Shown here piece by piece: positions 60,095-64,000 of a DNA stretch of 64,000 bases. Every line of letters starts with the position of its first letter. Position 1 is the first letter of the stretch. This DNA comes from CADEEN01 sp040384625 (GTDB lineage: Bacteria > Pseudomonadota > Gammaproteobacteria > Burkholderiales > Burkholderiaceae_C): contig JAZKIW010000081.1 of NCBI GenBank assembly GCA_040384625.1, forward strand, positions 1-64,000, read 5' to 3'. The notes under the pieces are model-generated. The model worked only from the letters and a program-made list of their open reading frames with translations. It did not search any database and was not told the DNA's origin. Position numbers and translations under genes: made by a program.

Positions 60095-60374
60095 CTCTCA
60101 CCCCCTCGGGCCGATTCGACACCCAAGCCGCTGGCGCCGCAAGCCGGCGCCGAGGAGGCAGGCAGCGCCTGGCCTGAATGCCACCATCGCTACGCGCAAG
60201 GCCGCCGCGGGGATGTGCGTGGCAGTCTCAGTCTGGATCTCATCCGAACTCTAGAGACACCGGACGCCGGCTGCATCCCTCCGATAGCCGGAAGCGGGAG
60301 GTCATCCGCCATCGGCCAAAAGGCATAGGCAGGACGCTCGATAGAATCGAATCACTTCTGTCGCCCTGCCCTGC
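60095..60374. other. Divergent intergenic region between hybrid kinase and glnS
   Basis: No gene is seen in these 280 bases. They hold a perfect 7-bp stem-loop at 60133-60151 and, 28 bases before glnS, a TAGAAT word (60342-60347) that could be a -10 element, though no good -35 match lies 17 bases upstream. Confidence 0.4.
60133..60151. promoter_or_regulatory. Stem-loop GGCGCCG-CAAGC-CGGCGCC
   Basis: A perfect 7-bp GC inverted repeat with a five-base loop lies in the 5' leader region of the hybrid kinase gene, 39 bases before its start. It lacks a T-run on either strand. It may be a leader hairpin of the kinase transcript or an operator. Confidence 0.35.
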
Positions 60375-62156
<1,782 letters not shown>

Positions 62157-62187
62157 CAATGGCGCGAGCGCGCCGAGGAGCATCTGA

Positions 62188-62616
62188 ATGAAGCGATATC
62201 CCTTGTTCACCCTGATCGCGATGGCCGCCGTGGCCGCGGGCCCGGCATCCGCCCAGGTCGCGTCCGCCGCATCGGCGCCGTCGGCCAGTGGTCTCGGCTA
62301 CCGCTCGCTGAAGGACGGCAGCGGCCCATCGCCCGCGGCTACCGACACGGTGCGCGTGCATTACCGCGGCACCTTCCCCGACGGACGCGAGTTCGACAGC
62401 TCGATCGCGCGCGGCCAGCCCGCCGAATTCCCCCTCAACCGGGTCATCAAGTGCTGGACCGAGGGTGTGCAGCGGATGAAGGTCGGCGGCAAGGCGAGCC
62501 TGGTCTGTCCGCCGGCGATCGCCTACGGCGAGCGCGGCACGCCGGGCGGGCCGATCCCGCCGAACGCGACCCTGCACTTCGAAGTCGAACTGCTGGGCAT
62601 CGTCAGCCGCCCCTGA
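62188..62616 (+). CDS. FKBP-type peptidyl-prolyl isomerase, exported
   Basis: The 142-residue protein has a signal peptide ending near ASAQVAS and one FKBP domain: VRVHYRGTFPDGREFDSSIARGQPAEFPLNRVIKCWTEGVQRMKVGGKASLVCPPAIAYGERG, followed by IPPNATLHFEVELLGI. It would speed up proline isomerisation during folding of periplasmic proteins. Two Cys (KCW, VCP) could form a disulfide. It lies 31 bases behind glnS. Confidence 0.94.
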   Translation: MKRYPLFTLIAMAAVAAGPASAQVASAASAPSASGLGYRSLKDGSGPSPAATDTVRVHYRGTFPDGREFDSSIARGQPAEFPLNRVIKCWTEGVQRMKVGGKASLVCPPAIAYGERGTPGGPIPPNATLHFEVELLGIVSRP

Positions 62617-62644
62617 ACCCGGGGCCTCAACGCCGGTCGCCGGC

Positions 62645-62914
62645 CTAGGGCAGGCCGACGACGGTCATGCCGTTCGCCGACAGTCGCGCAGCGCTGGCGG
62701 CACCCATGCCCGGAACACGGGCCATCAGGTCGGCCCAATCCTTGAAGGGTCCTTGCTGGCGCGCCAGCAGGATGCGCTCGGCCACTTCGGTGCCGACACC
62801 GCAAACGGCTTCGAGCTGGGCCCGGTTGGCGCTGTTGATGTCGACCGCACCGAAGCCCGAGCTGCACACCAGGGCGAAGGCCATCGCCCTCAACCACTGC
62901 AGGATCCGCCGCAC
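62645..62914 (-). CDS. ComEA-like helix-hairpin-helix protein
   Basis: The 89-residue protein has a signal peptide (ALVCSSGFG-AVDIN) and two helix-hairpin-helix motifs (NSANRAQLEAVCGVGTEVAERILLARQQG and WADLMARVPGMGAASAARLSANG), the ComEA form without a large stalk. Such proteins bind DNA in the periplasm for natural uptake. Other competence genes are not in the window. Confidence 0.88.
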   Translation of the reverse strand: MRRILQWLRAMAFALVCSSGFGAVDINSANRAQLEAVCGVGTEVAERILLARQQGPFKDWADLMARVPGMGAASAARLSANGMTVVGLP

Positions 62915-62926
62915 CCGTCCCTGCCC

Positions 62927-63853
62927 TCAATGGGCCGCCGCGCCACGCAAGGCATGCCAGCCGCGCTGCGCCAAGAACACAACTGCGAGCGCCACGGCAC
63001 CTGCGCACAGGCCGACGACAGCATCGGCCAGCAGGGGCGCGACAGCCTGCAACGCACTGCCCGATCGCGCCGCCAGGGCCTCGATGGCATGGTGCAGCGT
63101 CGGGATGCCGTGCGTCAAGATGCCCCCGCCGACCAGGAACATGGCCGCAGTGCCGGCAATCGACAGCGCCTTCATCAACCACGGCGCCGCGACCAGGATC
63201 GCACGACCGAGCGACGCTGCCGCACCGGCACGTCGCGACATCCAGAGGCCGAAGTCGTCCAGCTTGACGATCCCGGCGACGAGCCCATAGACGCCCACGG
63301 TCATGATCAGCGCGATACCGACCAGGACGGCGACCTGGGTCACGAAGCTCGCCTGGGCGACGGCACCGAGCGTGATCGCGATGATCTCCGCCGAAAGCAC
63401 GAAGTCGGTGCGCACGGCGCCCTTGATCTTGTCGGCCTCGAGCGCCGCCATGTCGACTTTCGGGTCGGCCAGGGCCCGGGTCAGCTCGGCATGGTGGGCT
63501 TCGTTTTCTCCGCGCGGCGCCATGAACTTGTGCGCCAGTTTCTCGAAGCCCTCGTAGCAAAGGAACAGGCCCCCGACCATCAGCAAAGGGGTCACGGCCC
63601 ACGGGACCAGTGCACTGATGGCCAGGGCAGCGGGCACCAGGATCGCCTTGTTGATCATCGAGCCCTTGGCCACCGCCCAGACCACGGGCAGTTCCCGATC
63701 GGCACGCACGCCCGCCACCTGCTGGGCGTTGAGCGCCAGGTCGTCACCCAGAACGCCGGCGGTCTTCTTGGTTGCAAGCTTGGTCAACACGGCCACGTCG
63801 TCAAGCACGGTGGCGATGTCGTCGATCAGGGCAAGCAGGTTGCTGACAGCCAT
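62927..63853 (-). CDS. DUF808 (YedI-like) membrane protein
   Basis: The 308-residue protein begins NLLALIDDIATVLDDVAVLTKLATKKTAGVLGDDLALNAQQVAGV, the DUF808 signature, and has about seven membrane helices (AILVPAALAISALVPWAVTPLLMVGGLFLCYEGFEKLAHKF and later segments). Function unknown. It is 12 bases upstream of the ComEA-like gene on the same strand. Confidence 0.93.
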   Translation of the reverse strand: MAVSNLLALIDDIATVLDDVAVLTKLATKKTAGVLGDDLALNAQQVAGVRADRELPVVWAVAKGSMINKAILVPAALAISALVPWAVTPLLMVGGLFLCYEGFEKLAHKFMAPRGENEAHHAELTRALADPKVDMAALEADKIKGAVRTDFVLSAEIIAITLGAVAQASFVTQVAVLVGIALIMTVGVYGLVAGIVKLDDFGLWMSRRAGAAASLGRAILVAAPWLMKALSIAGTAAMFLVGGGILTHGIPTLHHAIEALAARSGSALQAVAPLLADAVVGLCAGAVALAVVFLAQRGWHALRGAAAH

Positions 63854-64000
63854 GCGAGAACGGTGGTGTGTGGGCGGCTGCGGCAGCTTAGCAGTCGGGC
63901 CCCAAGCGCCCGTCGCAACACATGCTTACGGGGGTGCGGTGCGCCGCGTGCGCAGGATTCGACACTTCGCGCTACGGCGTGCGCCTGCCCGCTTGACCCG
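63854..64000. other. Window-end stretch without a visible gene
   Basis: I see no gene or clear signal in these last 147 bases. They lie upstream of the DUF808 gene and probably hold its promoter. Confidence 0.4.

Noticed and set aside
62631..62643. GCCGG-TCG-CCGGC hairpin between the FKBP and ComEA-like genes
   Set aside because: A five-pair GC hairpin without T-run is expected by chance in this composition.

Overview
The window is 64 kb of a GC-rich chromosome that most resembles a betaproteobacterium of the order Burkholderiales, probably near the Rubrivivax/Leptothrix/Methylibium group. This rests on the high G+C codon use, several tripartite tricarboxylate transporter (TTT) binding proteins of the Bug type, and the gene order rng-maf-rlmH-rsfS-nadD-hemF-acyltransferase-purD-yebC, which is typical of that order. 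I saw no rRNA, tRNA, CRISPR array, insertion sequence or integrase. One 10-base run of N (2121-2130) marks an assembly gap inside a gene.

Region 1-7.6 kb is the least familiar. A cut-off winged-helix regulator diverges from a + strand run: a CsgG-like outer-membrane lipoprotein, three secreted proteins of unknown function (one interrupted by the gap), a small lipoprotein, and a translationally coupled GIDE-type membrane protein plus LemA. The divergent promoter region holds a 10-bp-phased direct repeat and a perfect 15-base palindrome. This is my best candidate for an undescribed envelope system. At 7.8-9.3 kb come a ScyD/ScyE-like secreted beta-propeller and a truncated, frameshifted Hsp33 remnant.

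Region 9.5-16.3 kb holds the DUF2339/DUF3999 membrane pair, an amino-acid-type ABC binding protein and permease without an ATPase gene, and a 2-hydroxyacid dehydrogenase.

Region 16.3-33.4 kb is catabolic and transport accessory DNA. A class III CoA-transferase / enoyl-CoA hydratase / quinone oxidoreductase / TctC / ABC-type binding protein series runs on the minus strand. It diverges from a GntR regulator / TctC / MmgE-PrpD series, with a perfect inverted repeat between them. Then on the minus strand come an atypical SDR, a DMT exporter, a GNAT acetyltransferase, a gamma-glutamyltransferase, an MFS_3 exporter, 4-hydroxybenzoate hydroxylase (pobA) and TctA/TctB. The two TctC genes have no TctAB beside them and the TctAB pair has no TctC, so the parts may be shared.

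Region 33.5-43.9 kb has a tightly overlapping minus-strand run (TatD nuclease, family 6 deoxyinosine glycosylase, spermidine-synthase-like methyltransferase fold, GspE/PulE ATPase). Diverging from it on the plus strand are an S1C protease, MoxR/DUF58/VWA proteins, the two N-degron transferases aat and bpt, and an alpha/beta hydrolase.

Region 44-51.6 kb is the conserved housekeeping block on the minus strand (RNase G to YebC), with many 1-4 base stop/start overlaps. Region 51.6-64 kb has a HerA-like ATPase, a DUF1499 protein, a LytS/LytTR two-component pair, DUF2306, two small unknown genes, a NarL-type regulator with a large hybrid histidine kinase, glnS, an FKBP prolyl isomerase, a ComEA-like helix-hairpin-helix protein and a DUF808 membrane protein.
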